From Rhabdornis inornatus (lineage: Eukaryota > Chordata > Aves > Passeriformes > Rhabdornithidae), in the NCBI GenBank assembly GCA_013397075.1, contig VWZS01002681.1, forward strand, positions 75,389-139,388: DNA of 64,000 nt, in the 5' to 3' direction. Below the pieces are notes generated by a model. It was not told the DNA's origin. It did no database searches and saw nothing but the letters and a program-made list of their open reading frames with translations. The translations under genes were made by a program, and so were the position numbers. Positions within the stretch are counted from its first letter, which is position 1; each line of letters opens with the position of its first letter. Positions 12,901-25,038 of this stretch are shown one piece after another.

Positions 12901-15900
12901 CAGATTCCTCTTTGAATTTACATAGTGAGACTTGCCAAGAGAAAATGCTGGCCTTCTGGAGATTCCTCCAAATCTAGGCATTAAAAGCTTAAGCACTGTG
13001 GAATCACCTCCTAGCTGGTTGTTTGGGAAAAGAAAGGCAGTGAAAATTTCTATAGGAGAGTTTTCCAAATACAGCTTATCCTATCTTCTGTTTATTTGAT
13101 GACGAGCAATGAGAAGAGCAGAAGAGAGGAGAGAGAGAGGTGCAGCTGACTAGGAGGTCAGTGAACGATGATAAAGGCATTGCCCCATCAACAAATTCTG
13201 CTGTTAGCAGTGATGGAGTAAGTCTACTAGATTAGGCAGGCACATAGGATTGAGAATTCTCTTAACTGTTTTGGTGTGAATAGGGGATCCAGGCTTATAT
13301 GTGATTACAGAGATAAGTAAAAATTAAGTGTAAATATTCTTGGTCTGTTTAATGAGATTCCAATAAACCCACATCACATCAAGGAATCTCATAGATAAAG
13401 CACCATATAAAGCTAGTATGCTACCAAATGTACTTGAATGTCACTAAGATGTAATTACTTCTTTCCTTCTCAGAAGGAAAGTCCCTGAGGGATGAAGAAA
13501 TCCTGCAGCACCTCCCTGTTGGCACAACTGCTACCTTATACTTTAAAGATTTAGGGCCACAGATAGGATGGACTACGGTGAGCTCTGCTTCAAGACTGAG
13601 CCATTTTAATGGCTAATTTTCCATAGTTAATCCTTACATCACTTTTTGTTTCTCTCCAGTATTTCTGCATGACGTCTGCTCTGATAGTGGATGCAGGCAA
13701 TGAATCCTCATTGCTTCAGTTCATTTAATCAGGGGAAGCAGTAACAGATTGAATGCCTATTTAGTTCCCTGGGAGAGCAGCAGTGGAAAACCTGCTGCAG
13801 GGTAGGTTGGCTCTACAGAACTAAATGGCAGGTTGTGAAATAGATGTCTATTGCAAAATCATTAGGAACTACGTATGGAAATACCTCTGACAATCTGTTT
13901 CACAGGACCTGTGTTACTCCTGACAAAATTAGGATTATACTCCTATGAGTTTGTCCTGCAAAGAGGCATGGGAGTGACTTCATATGTCAGTACTTGAAGT
14001 GACTTCAGCCAGAAAATGCATAAAATTAAGATTAGTTGCTGTCTGCATGTGACTGTGTCCCAGCATGCCAGTTGACAGGCTAATGACAGCTGATAATTTC
14101 TGCAATATTAGCAGCCATCCACAAAGACCTTGCATATTTACTGTCTTAGCTCAAATACAAATTTTGTCACAACTCACTTGGCAGGCAACACAGCACTGCT
14201 GTTTATGCAGTGAGGTGACCAATGACCCTTCTAGCTCTCTAGAAGGTCCTTGCTGCACAGCATTACACTAGTTCCAATAAACAGCACGATGTCAAGGGAA
14301 AAGTACCTCGTAATTTAAAGGCATATTTACCATTTATTAGCTATGAGACATTAATAAAACCTTGTGTTGATTACAAATAGCAAAGACACCGTTAATAGAA
14401 GGTAAAATAAAAAAAGTCAAATATGTTCTGCAAGACTGAGTTTTCACATCTTTACTTTGGATGGAATGCTGATAAATCAAGCAGCTATTACTCAATCCAA
14501 AAAACCAGGAAGACAGACAAAAATTTCTAATGGCAGTGTAGACTTCAAGACACATGTGCATTAATAGACACTAAAATAATCACAGTGCAGAGTAACACCA
14601 GACTTCTACCATTTCATAATCTTTTGCATTCTGCTCTCCCTGCCCTTCAAGCTACTTCATTCAAATATAAGCCAACAAATATTTCCATATTATCAAATCA
14701 AAAAGATAAGCTTCTCATCTACAAGCAAACCTGATCTTTGCCAGAGAAAATACTGATCATATCAGAAGTCAATAACCCAACTTTCCTGAGTATCAGAATA
14801 ACTCCAAACACATTAGAGAACTGGGATTGTTTGGGCTTCTTTTTTTTTTGTTTGCTTTCTTTTGTTGTTGAGTTTTTGTTTGTTTGTTTGTTACAGAAGT
14901 ACAATCAATTTCCCTTCTTTCTCTCTAAGTGAGTTATGGGCCTACCTTCCTCCCTTATAGATGGGTAGAAAATTCAGCTGTTAATATTTGGCCAAAGTTA
15001 ACTTCAATTTAAAATTATATTCCTAAGAAATACACACCTATCTGAAATGAAATCAAGTTAGAGAATAGCTTCCCTGGTTTCCTCTCTTTTTTTTTCTTTC
15101 TTTTCATTTTCTTTCTAGTATTCCAATTAAAACTTGTTTGAACATAGAATGAAATTATTGTTTCCTGGGACAACTGCTGTGCTAACTGTTCACACAGATG
15201 GGGTCACTCTGAATACTTACGAGCTGTGTTTCCAGTTTAAACAAAATTCATTCAGTAGAAGCAGAACTCCTATTTCTCAAGACAAATTCTTCACCAAATT
15301 TCATTTTACACCAAAATAAAGCAACAGATTTTGAGTGCAAGAGAAGGGTGAGAGCTGCATAAATGTAACGTGCATGCATATTTGTCATGATCTCTGGGCT
15401 GCCATTATTATCTTTTCATACCCATACTGTGTCTGCTGCACTGGCAATGGCTGTTTGAATGGAACTGAGGCAAATCATTGCAAAATATTTATGTGCATGG
15501 CTACCAGTTTCATAGCCCAAGCGCAAACCTTCTACTCCCTCCCTGCCTCTCTTAATGCCATCCTGGATGTGTGGAGGTGTTAGTTACCACAAACAAACCA
15601 AAGCAAAACCATCATCTAATTCAGTTCTCTAATTATTCTCTCTCTTTTTGCAGGTATTTTTGATAGAATATACAGGTCCATTGTTCATCTATTTTCTGTT
15701 TTATTTCCGCATGACTTTTGTCTATGGACGGGATGAGAGGTTTACATCAAGCCCACACCCAGTAGTTAAGTAAGTCCATTTGCAGGCTTGAGCAGTATTT
15801 CTTGTAGTTGTATTCCAAATGTCTTGCCACACTTGGTTTTTTAAGCACTCTTAAATTCTTTTGTCTTGCTGTTTCTAGCTTGGCATGTATCTGCCATTCT

Positions 15901-18900
15901 TTCCACTACATCAAAAGGTTGATTGAAACACTGTTTGTTCATCGGTTCTCCCGTGGGACTATGCCACTGAGGAATATTGTGAAGGTAAATTGTATGAGAA
16001 TCTAGCCATAGCTGCCCTTACAAATCCAGCCTAGCCAGCCTATGCTCTGCCTCTGCACCACAGACTTTTTTATGTGGCTTTTGTAGCAATGCATAGCAAA
16101 TCTCACCCATAAAGCTGTAGTTCTTTCAGAAGATTTCTTAATGTCAGTATTGTATAACCCACATCTGTCATACTGTTACTAATATTACAGAAGTCTCATT
16201 ACTTTTTAGTATTTTAAACCTTCAGCATACCCTTCCTTTTCACTCAGTTAGGTCATTGGGTGTGAATGTTTTAAAGTTAACTTTAAAGGTAGTACAGGCA
16301 GGCAAAATGATGGGAGAGCTGCTTTTAAAAAAATCCATTTTTGTAACAGTCATTTTATGTCTGCTTTGCCCCTAAAATTCTCTTTGTTATTAAGGAACTG
16401 TTAATTTACCTTTGATCCAGTGCAAAGCAGCTTAGTTGTTCTGCATTTTCTTCTCCACAGGAGCATTCTCCAATGTCACCAGTGCTGCTGTGGCACAGGG
16501 CAGCTCTTGGGGTGCAGACTCTGTTTCCTGGATATCTGAGAAGTAGTGCAGTGACTGCATGGTTATGCATAAATTGCAGTTATTTTACTAATGTTTGCAA
16601 CAGAGAACACACTAGTAGTCAAAAGTACACCTTATTCTAAGGAAGACAAGAGATTATCAACTAGAAAAGCATTTGAGAATTTTAACATTTGGGATTTAGA
16701 CAGTTCCTTGTAATTTGCACTATGGCAGTGATACTTGTAGCAGCTGAAGCTCTACCTTATGGCTAACTCCTTACAGCTGTCCATGGGCTCTGGTCCTTCA
16801 GGTGATAGCTTCGTGCTTTCAGGAAAGCAGGGTCTGTAGTAGAGCACTGGCTCTCCAGAAGAATCCTCCTTAGAAATTGATTGTGCTTCCTGCAGCAAGA
16901 GTTGTTAAAAGGATCACAGATCTCATTCTTGACACAACAGATCTTGCAGATCTCTTGTTCTGGACATAACAGTAGCTAATGCATGCTAAATAGCAGATAG
17001 ATGAGCAACTTTACCTTGAAAAAACAATCAGTGTGATAATTATTTTTCCCACTGCCATCTCTGACAACTGCTTGTTCCTTTCAGACCATACAAACCGTTG
17101 TTGCTAAAATTGACATTTGTAGCAGTCATTCTGATCACTTCCTCTTTTCCATTTTCTCAGGTTGGTTGCACTTGTTTTCATCCGTAAAGTTGCTCACAGT
17201 TCTTATTCCACCTGCTTAGCAATGCTTGGGTTTGATTTGCTTTTATGATTTCATTGGCCTTGGTGGTGTTACTCCAAAATTGTGCCAGTTCAAAAAACAT
17301 CACATCCTTTTTTCTGTTTTTCCGTCACATCCAAGTGGTAGACAAAGCTTCTTACTTTCAGGGTTTGATCATGTACACAGCAGATATAGATAGTTTATTT
17401 CCTAAGTGCAGTGGAATGCTATGTGTACAGGAGACACTTCAGTCTCAATAAGCAAAAATCTGAGATGGGAATTGATGAGAGGTGTGATTTTCATCCTTTT
17501 TTTCCAAATGGAACTAGGAATAAATTATGCCCTACAATGCAGCAGCTTCACCAAAAGCAGAGTGTACTAACATAATTTTTTTCTAAGAGACGTGATTTTT
17601 CTAGGCATTGGAAAGGTAGAATACCTGAATTATCTGGACCTATTAAACAACTCCTTAGGGTGCATAAGGTAGGGATTAATACAAAAATTGTGTGGTGATA
17701 AAGGAACTCATTGAAAGAAAGATAATTATGGTTGTGCCAAAAAAGGATCAATCAGACCTTTAATAATAGGGAAGTACCAGTAGAACTCCTCAAAGGTTAT
17801 TCTCACGATTGGTCTTACATAGTCTTTCTTTACCCATGAACATTTTTGTGAGGAAAAAGAAGGGATATGATCACTTTATAGAAAAACATCTGGAGGAAAG
17901 AGAACATTAGATCTAAATAAATACTATTTAAACTAGAAGATAATATAAGAAGACAAACAGAAGGGTACATGCTGGTCATGAATAAACATAGGCAGGATTT
18001 GAGGAATTGTGGATTGTCAATTGCACTAGAGAAGATGAAAGTCCTAACCATAAGTTTGGAAACTTAGGAATAATTTATTTATAGGATCCCTGTAATATCT
18101 GAACTTGACCTACAGCATTATAAGAGATTGTTGTAAAGCTTTATTATTCAATATTCACAGAAACTCTTCCTTCTTTCCAAGCGAGTTTATGAATCCTGTA
18201 TGTTCCTATCTGAACCTCACTGGAGGCATTTGTATGAGCAATAAGGATTTAAGTGGCAGCTGGACATTTATAAGTCTTACTGTTAAGGTCCTTAGCAGTG
18301 GTAGACCCCACTCATCTTAAAGCTCCTTTTCTTATAACTGGGGAACACTCGTGCACTAAATAATGTTCTTTGGCTGAATAGCACTTGTTCAGTTTATTTA
18401 CAACATGTATTGTTGGGGACTGAGCCGTGATAATTAATTTATTTAATTTTGCTTCACTGAAATCCATTGCCATAAGTTCCATCCTGTGCCAAGCCTCGAA
18501 GCTAGGAGAAGGGTTTTCTGAAGATGCCATTCCAAGATTACAATAAACTGTTTCCACCTAAATTTGTACAGGAGTCAGTAAATTGTAAGTGCCTGTTGAA
18601 GAAGCTAGTGTTAGGGAGGAAGCAGTAGTTTATGGATAGGACACTACCTATATTGTCCCTCACTGGAATAATTCTTTTGGTTCTGCTGCATTTCCTAGGG
18701 GAAAATGAAGTAATTTTTATTATTATTATTATTATTATTTAAATTTTTTTCTGCTCATTCATCCCACCTGATTTGTAATTACTGGTTAATAATTTGCTCT
18801 TTCTCATCAGTTATCTCTTATACAATCTCAGAGCAAGGACATACTCAGTGCTTGTATTACAGCATACCCAAAAGGGTGTCCATTGTGTCTGAGGTCTCTT

Positions 18901-21900
18901 GGCACTGCAGTGGTTCAATTAACCCTGGGAAGAAAGTGGAAATGCAACTGAACGTTTGATACAACCGTTTGCAGCAGATGAGGGAGCACCAGCACTTTCA
19001 GAAAAATGCACCATCAGGCACTGCAGTCAGCTAGTGCAGGTTGGAGATGCTGAGGTAATCACTTTTCCAGGGTATTATTGCTAGAAATGCAGTTCTAGTA
19101 TATACAGGGGGAAAAGACTGCAAGATTCAAAGCAAGAAAAAAAGGTAAACCAGTCAGGACAGTAAAAAATGCAGCATTGGATGGGATTTTTGCCTGCATG
19201 AGCAGGAAAGGAAGTGGTAAAGGAGAAAGCAGAAACACCTAGAAATGTCTAAGGTATAGGAACCTATTTGGAAGGCCAAGAAAAAGAAAGAGGACTAGAA
19301 AGAGTAAGGGGACCTTTACCACAAAGAGTAAGAGGATCAGAGTTTTACTCAGAATTTAAAATGGGGTGCAAGGAAATACAGTGCAAAGAAAAGAACAGAA
19401 GAAGTGGTGAAAGGAAGATAAAGAGTTCAGTTGTGGTCTTGCTCAAGTGATAAACAAACATACCCTAATACATCAAAAACTGGGGCACTAGGTTGGGTAA
19501 AAGAAGACTCAACTGATGAGAGGCAAATGTATGAATTGTTGATGAGGGTTAAAGTCTGTCTGCAAGAGAATGGCACCTAGGGGTTGGAGCACAGGGCAAG
19601 AAGAGGAAGGGGCCAAGAAAGGGCCTCCCTCCCACCTACATATATATAAGGAGGGAGACAATAATGTGTCACCAAGACACATTAAAGCAGCAATGAGTGT
19701 CAGAAAAAACCCACGGGAGGCAGCGTCAAGGATGCAAAATAAGAGGTAAAGATTGTCATTGTAAGTAGTTTTTTCATGGATGAAGCGTATGAACAAGCAC
19801 TGAGATTGGTCAGGAATGAGTCAGTACAGCCATTAGTGACAGCTGTGTTATCAGAGTTTAGAGAGTGGAAACTGCATCACAGAAACACAAGGACAGCAGC
19901 AAAAGGGACAAACTAGAGAAATCGCAGTGAAAGTGCAGAGGAAAGCATCAGGCAGGAAAAGTTAAAACATGGGAAAGAAAGAAACTGATGGGATGAAGGA
20001 GAAGAAGACAGGAGATTGGGCAGTGCAAAATAATAAGCAGAGAAGAGAGGACAGTGCCCAAATTTGCTCTTAGAGTCTCAGGGATCAACAAAACAAGTTT
20101 CTCTTTAACATACAGTCTGTATGCACTTCAACTTTGCCCAATGGCTTGCCAGACAAGATAATTTTATTTTCAGTCACATGATCATACTTTCTGTTTATAA
20201 ACAGCTCCAAGATATTTTAGAGGAAATCTTAACTCTATTAGCACTACTTTCTTTCTTATTTCCTGTTACCTGCTCCCACCTACCACACTTAGTACTGCCA
20301 TTTTTTGTTGTATTATCAGCAAGTTGAAGGATTGTCCAGATTCATTGTTATCAACAGTCCTCGTGGTGAATACTGGCCTAAAACACTATACTAAAACAAA
20401 TTAAAATTGCTTATTTTTCAGAACTGCTTATATTACTGGGGATTTGCAGCTTGGCTTGCATATTACATCAATCATCCTCTTTACACTCCTCCTTGTAAGT
20501 AGCAAAACAAACCTCAATGATTTAAGTATTTATGTATGTACTTTGTGTACTAGTACTAATGACATGTAAATTTTTTTTAATAGCTTATGGGAAAAAACAG
20601 ATAAATTTTGCTGTGATCATGTTTCTGGTAGGTTTCTTGCTTTTCTATAAAATGCTAAAATATCTTGCTTTATTTCTTCTGTCATATAACTGGAAGAGTG
20701 AATAGGATAAGCAGATATTTAGAACTTGGACATTTGGGATGTACTACTAAAGCTGACGACTTCCATGCAAAACAGATAAATCCACCAGTTTTTAATGTGA
20801 TTTTGTACACAAAGGAATATTTTGATTCACTGTCCATTTTTATCTGCTGGGATGATCTCTCATAATCTTTAAGTTTGTGACCCTATGTTTAAAGGCCAGT
20901 GAGTTTGTTTTGTGAACTGTTCATTGAGTGTTAAGAATCACAACAGATCATAAATCTCAGAGAACTAGCCAACTAAGAGAGCATGTTGCTGATAATTTCC
21001 AAAGATAAAGTTTCATTTTGCTGAGCTTCAGTACCTATTTACAGTTTTCTTTATGATTCAAAATTCTTCAGTAACTGTTCATTCTCACAATTCCTAGGAA
21101 CATTTCATACAGAAGGAAAGTCAGTGTAGGCAATAAAGATGTACCTCTGTACAAAGACTCTTCCTATGTTTGTGTAACTTGTTTAGAACATCAGCTGCTA
21201 CTTGCTTTGACAAACTAATCATCAGTGACTGCAGGATCCCAAAGCAGCTTCTCAGGATGAAAATTCTGTGAGGTCATAATCTATTCACATTTTATAGAGA
21301 AACTCCAAAACTGAGTGCACAGAGCTGGGAATAAAACTCAGGAGCTCTGACCAGTAGTCATTTGCTGTAATAGTTATGCATTGCAGACACTGGAGACTGT
21401 CCATAATCATATAAATGGGTCATTTCAATACACTCTCTTCATAATTGATTGGGGAAGCATTCTTTAAATCCAGTGAAGGAAGCTGAGTCAATTATATTTC
21501 ATGATTCCTATCAATTATACTCTAGAGAAGAAAACTTACTTAGAGACCAAACTGCATCCTCCTTGGGATTTTAATATCTTTTGAGAAACCAAGATATTAC
21601 TATGCAAATAATTTTGTGGATGTTTTTAAAGGCATAAGAATGATTAAAAGATAAAGCAAGTATCTCCCAAGTTCACTTATATCCCCTGTGGTTTATTTAG
21701 ATTTCAAGGGGATTATGTAAGTAATAAATTTGATCTTTTGGACATGGAGTCCACATTTTCTGAAAAATATCATAATATAGAACTGAATAGAGTATGAACT
21801 TATATTTGAATGGAGACGTTTCATCGTTCTGTCAGCAGTCTTAGTTAAGGATATTTATTATGTTTATAATAGATTATTTTCCTTTTCTTAAATATTTTAA

Positions 21901-23890
21901 AGAGCCCCAGGAAACAACAAAAGGAAGAAAAACAAAGAAGGGAAGAACATTTTTAACTCTGTCATACTTTTTCTTGCAGCTGTGTGAAGCTGGAAATTTT
22001 TCTATTCATGTTGCACTCAGTGACCTCCGGAGAAATGGTAAAGACTGCATCATCATATTTCAGTTTTGTGCAGCCATTCAGTACTCCTTCAGTTACTCTG
22101 CTTCAGGAAAGACCTGATCCTGGGGGGTGTTGATACCTGTCAGCTGGCTGCTGTGGGAGCACAGGATGCTCAGCACTGTAAAGATTGGATTCTAAGGGAA
22201 ATCAGACAGTGCAAGGACTCTGACATCAGACTGTTGGACAGCACTTCTTCTCTTACTGTCACTGTTATTGTTTTGGGCCGGGTTGTGTTGGGGGAGCACT
22301 TACATTGGTTATACTGCCAGTGCAAAAGGAAACTGTGCTGCTACAGGCTATGTTTTGGTGAGCAAGGAAAAGTTCCCTCACAGGTACCCCATTACTCTTG
22401 TGAGTCCAGAGGACATCCTGTCTTCCCACATCCTGTTTGTCCCTCTGACAGTCATGAGACACAGAAGTAGGCAGAGCTGGGTTGTCTTTACAGGAAACAA
22501 TATATTGAGGAGTGTGAATATTTTGTGATTTGTTTTCTAATCTATAGGATCCAAAACCTGTAAGATCCCATATCCAACAAAGAATCCTTTCACATGGCTG
22601 TTTTTCTTTGTATCTTGCCCTAACTATACATATGAGGTATGTATTTTCAAACAAGATGTTCAGATTTTAGTTTCGCTGAATATATTTTTGTTTCTTTTAG
22701 AATGTTTTACATGGAAGAAATGTCTGAAACTGTTCAGCTCAATACATTCTCCCTCTTCCCCTAAAACCCATGAAATCAGGTTGTGGACAAGAATTTGCTC
22801 TTCCTCCCCTCCCTTGGCTCAGTACTGATGTGACTAACCAGCCCTGACCCTGGGCCAGTGCTTCCATGTGGCTGCTAGACAAGACATACACTGTAAAGCA
22901 GGGCAAATTCTGCAGCCAGGAACAGGGAGATTGCCACTGAACATGTGTTGCAATGAGGGGATGGAGGTGTCTGGTGGATTTATAACGTAAGAGCCTAGAA
23001 ATATTACTGCAGGCAGGAAGATAGTGGTCAGACAAATAAAAGGTATTGTGATAGAGAAAATAAGCTGAAGTCTTCTTCCCCATTTTCTTAAATTATACAA
23101 TCACTTGTGTTGGTGGTGACTGCTTTAGAAACTTTAATCAGTTTACCATTTCATATTCCTTAATCAGGAGCTAAACTCCTGACTGAGTTCAAAAGCAGAT
23201 AAAGTCAGTGCAACTCAGCGTAACGTTCATTCTTGCACAGAAGGACAATGTCAGGTTTGAAATGCAGTGCAGATCAACAGATGTTAATGAGAACAGCTTT
23301 GGGCCTTGAACTATGGAAAGTTAACATTCCTAACAGTGATGGAGTCTGATCTATACAAATTAGGCAGAGAAACAGGAAGGACACTGTTCTAATGCTTAAA
23401 ATTTTGTCACTGTAATAGCTGTCAAAGCAAATATGAAGGTTTTGTTTGTGATAATAAGGCACTGTTCACCTTTTTGGCTAAAGGTTATTAACAGTAGAAA
23501 TTGATCTGGCTGACCTTGATTTTTTTATTTACCTATACTAGGACAAGGTTATTTTGATCAATAGAGAGATAAATGCAAATGCTGTCACCAGAAATATTTT
23601 AAATTTCCTTGGCCAAAACAGGTGGGGACCTGGATCAGTTTCACTATCATGACTCAGTGTGTTCCAGGTGAGTAATGCTTTGGTACTTCAACCTGAAGTC
23701 ATGTCAGCAGCAAGAGTATGTTTTTAATCTGATAATGAAATGTATCCTTTTTTCCCTTCCAGTGGGACTGTTCACCTTGCTTTGCTTCATTCAGATGACA
23801 GTCTGGGCAAAGGATAAACACTGCACCTACTTAAGAGAATTCAAGGATTATCCAAGTCACAGGATGCCAATTATTCCTTTTTTGTTGTAA
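95..23890 (+). CDS. TECRL2: Trans-2,3-enoyl-CoA reductase family protein (TECR/TECRL2-like), complete 13-exon gene
   Basis: Very-long-chain enoyl-CoA reductases carry out the last step of the ER fatty-acid elongation cycle, reducing trans-2-enoyl-CoA with NADPH. Joining 13 exons (95-121, 11187-11237, 11743-11794, 12133-12177, 13474-13577, 15654-15769, 15879-15984, 20422-20494, 20584-20627, 21980-22037, 22548-22636, 23622-23667, 23763-23890), all with GT-AG introns, gives 939 nt and 312 aa; human TECR has 308. Residues 1 to about 90 form the ubiquitin-like N-terminal part (VEILD, CFLDKVEP, WYPARQS, KLPVGTTATLYF-like). Hydrophobic segments follow (IEYTGPLFIYFLFYF; YYWGFAAWLAYYINHPLYTPP), then the 5-alpha-reductase-type C-terminus with SCPNYTYEVG and the ending RMPIIPFLL. 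The tyrosine aligned with the reported catalytic Tyr248 of human TECR is Tyr252. The sequence is closer to TECR than to TECRL as I recall them. The symbol TECRL2 is from memory of avian annotation and is less certain than the family. The gene lies tail to tail with ABCA4. Confidence 0.9.
7275..7275. other. Assembly join (single N)
   Basis: One ambiguous base after a run of 12 A; sequence composition jumps from AT-rich to strongly GC-rich here. Confidence 0.8.
7276..7550. other. GC-rich CpG-dense block inside intron 1
   Basis: Abrupt CpG-rich segment with short direct repeats of GTGTGTCGGTCC type at about 7360-7390. It starts at the N and fades to AT-rich sequence near 7560. It could be an internal CpG island, a minisatellite or misplaced contig sequence. 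No exon was recognised. Confidence 0.5.
8877..9019. other. Second GC-rich block ending at an N
   Basis: CpG-rich segment with sharp left edge after GTCACTCC and right edge at N 9020. Frames through it are open but show no family resemblance. Possibly misplaced or poorly resolved GC-rich sequence. Confidence 0.45.
9020..9020. other. Assembly join (single N)
   Basis: One ambiguous base between the GC-rich block and a CR1 fragment. Confidence 0.8.
9024..9335 (-). mobile_element. Old CR1 LINE fragment
   Basis: On the minus strand this reads as the 3' part of a CR1 retrotransposon. On the plus strand typical antisense phrases are seen: ACACAGTCCAACTCCTGTTC, CTCATGGTGAAAAAAGTTCC and CCTCCTTTAGGTATTTGCA. 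Divergent, so old. No reverse transcriptase region. Confidence 0.75.
11187..11237 (+). CDS. TECRL2: TECR-like exon 2 (residues 10-26)
   Basis: Flanked by TCTCAG and GTAAAA. It encodes VEILDWETKKQLCFLDK, matching the start of the ubiquitin-like domain of TECR. Seventeen whole codons. Confidence 0.93.
11743..11794 (+). CDS. TECRL2: TECR-like exon 3 (residues 27-44)
   Basis: Acceptor CCTAG, donor GTGAGT. Encodes VEPNATIREIRLMFHKL and ends one base into the next codon. Continues the ubiquitin-like domain. Confidence 0.92.
12133..12177 (+). CDS. TECRL2: TECR-like exon 4 (residues 44-59)
   Basis: Acceptor TTACAG, donor GTAAGT. Encodes YPRWYPARQSIKLDP, the strongly conserved WYPARQS segment of TECR. 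Confidence 0.93.
13474..13577 (+). CDS. TECRL2: TECR-like exon 5 (residues 59-93)
   Basis: Acceptor TTCTCAG, donor GTGAGC. Encodes GKSLRDEEILQHLPVGTTA and LYFKDLGPQIGWTT, the end of the ubiquitin-like domain and the entry to the membrane part. Confidence 0.93.
15654..15769 (+). CDS. TECRL2: TECR-like exon 6 (residues 94-132)
   Basis: Acceptor TTGCAG, donor GTAAGT. Encodes VFLIEYTGPLFIYFLFYFR, a membrane segment, then the RDERFTSSPHPVV loop. Confidence 0.94.
15879..15984 (+). CDS. TECRL2: TECR-like exon 7 (residues 132-167)
   Basis: Acceptor TTCTAG, donor GTAAAT. Encodes LACICHSFHYIKRLIETLFV and HRFSRGTMPLRNIVK, almost identical to TECR. Confidence 0.95.
18714..18740. repeat. (ATT)n microsatellite
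   Basis: About eight uninterrupted TTA/ATT units. Confidence 0.9.
20422..20494 (+). CDS. TECRL2: TECR-like exon 8 (residues 168-192)
   Basis: Acceptor TTTTCAG, donor GTAAGT. Encodes NCLYYWGFAAWLAYYINHPL followed by YTPP. The PLYTPP segment is the region of the human TECR P182L disease variant as I recall it; the proline is kept. Confidence 0.94.
20584..20627 (+). CDS. TECRL2: TECR-like exon 9 (residues 192-206)
   Basis: Acceptor AATAG, donor GTAGGT. Encodes YGKKQINFAVIMFL, the start of a membrane segment. Only 44 nt, but its phase joins both neighbours. Confidence 0.9.
21980..22037 (+). CDS. TECRL2: TECR-like exon 10 (residues 207-226)
   Basis: Acceptor CTTGCAG, donor GTAAAG. Encodes LCEAGNFSIHVALSDLRRN, the conserved GNFSIH segment. 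Confidence 0.93.
22548..22636 (+). CDS. TECRL2: TECR-like exon 11 with catalytic tyrosine (residues 226-255)
   Basis: Acceptor TATAG, donor GTATGT. Encodes SKTCKIPYPTKNPFTWLFFF then VSCPNYTYE. Tyr252, the first Tyr of YTYE, aligns with the reported catalytic Tyr248 of human TECR, so the enzyme looks active. Confidence 0.95.
23622..23667 (+). CDS. TECRL2: TECR-like exon 12 (residues 256-271)
   Basis: Acceptor AACAG, donor GTGAGT. Encodes VGTWISFTIMTQCVP, a conserved membrane segment of the reductase. Confidence 0.93.
23763..23890 (+). CDS. TECRL2: TECR-like exon 13 and stop (residues 271-312)
   Basis: Acceptor TTCCAG. Encodes VGLFTLLCFIQMTVWAKDKH and ends RMPIIPFLL with TAA at 23888-23890. 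The C-terminal nine residues match human TECR. Confidence 0.96.
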
Positions 23891-25038
23891 CAAAAGGAGG
23901 CTGAATTTGAATATTGCACAGAACTTCAAGAAGAAAACCTCATAAATGTCCTGCCAAATAAATGAATTAATGAAAAGGATTTTGGTGCGTGTTGAATCTC
24001 CACTGCTAAGGAAAATTGTATGCACTTGAAAGCTACACTTCCTTACATTCAAGAATTCTCAACTCAGGAGCACCTTAAAAAATAAGGCTTTCTTGCACAG
24101 CTGCAAAAAAAAAGTCCCTGCAGCTCACTGTAACCTTAGATTTTTCTGTACTAGTCTGTTTAGATTGATGGATCAGAGATCCTGAGAAGTCTGTGCTGAA
24201 AAGCAGCTCCAAATTTAGCAGTGGCATTCTGCAAGACAGAAGTACTCTGGAACGAGGACACACCAGCTAACTACCAGAGCTCAGTTCAGCCAGCATGGCC
24301 AGCTGGCCTCAGGACAGTTGCATGATCTGCCTTCTTTGACTTGAAGAGAGTGTGCTGCCTGGAGGCAGGTGCTTTGTAACAGATAACATTACCAAAGAAT
24401 ATGAATGGTTCCTGGAATAAAGAAATAGGCAATATCTCAAAAACCTCATTTGGGTCTAACCTCTAATTTGCCAAAACAATCTGAAGTAAGAAGTATTTGT
24501 TGTGTTTGTGAATGTAATATCCTGTGCTGGGTTTTTTTGTTTGTTTTTGGTCTTCTTCATTAGTAAGTTGCATAGTAGTATGTAAGATTCAGAAGCAATC
24601 TAACTTATGTCATATCTTTGATATCTGGTCTATTTTGATATAACATCTCCTTATGATACTAATCGACCTTTTACCCAGCATTTTACATCAGGCTTCTCTA
24701 AGTAGTTTTTAATACACTCTGTAAATACATTAAGTGACTGCTAGTGCTCAGAATGCTCTTCCTATTTCTGGAGCCAGGGAGAAAAATCAGCTTCATTTTG
24801 GACTTCCTGTGTTTTCTTTGTCACAGGATGTTCTGTGTGACTTAGTTGGGTTTTGTGTAAATCTGGTAAAAAAAGGCTATTGAAGTCTATCTGAATAACA
24901 TTTTAAAGAAGCTATTTTAGAATATGAATATGAAGATACTGCATAGATACTGTTTTGTTTCATAATTAATTTATTTATCTATAATAGATGTATAGAAAGA
25001 TTTTTGCAACTATTTGTAAGGGTGAAATATGCAATAAA
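23891..25038 (+). other. Probable 3' UTR of the TECR-like gene with three candidate poly(A) signals
   Basis: AATAAA hexamers occur at 23957-23962, 24416-24421 and 25033-25038 downstream of the stop. Which is used cannot be told from sequence. The first would give a very short 3' UTR. No conserved open frame is seen. Confidence 0.5.

Larger units (their letters stand above)
11238..15653 (+). other. TECR-like introns 2-5
   Basis: Between exons 2, 3, 4, 5 and 6. AT-rich; T-rich low-complexity tract at 14841-14893. No additional gene or clear transposon seen. Confidence 0.65.
15985..23621 (+). other. TECR-like introns 7-11
   Basis: Apart from exons 8-11, this holds the ATT microsatellite at 18714-18740 and a purine-rich stretch at about 19190-20060. 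Other sequence shows no gene or recognisable transposon. Confidence 0.65.

Noticed and set aside
22066..22654. Overlapping open frames on both strands (134 and 129 aa)
   Set aside because: They lie in intron 10 and across exon 11 of the TECR-like gene in the wrong frame; no family similarity.
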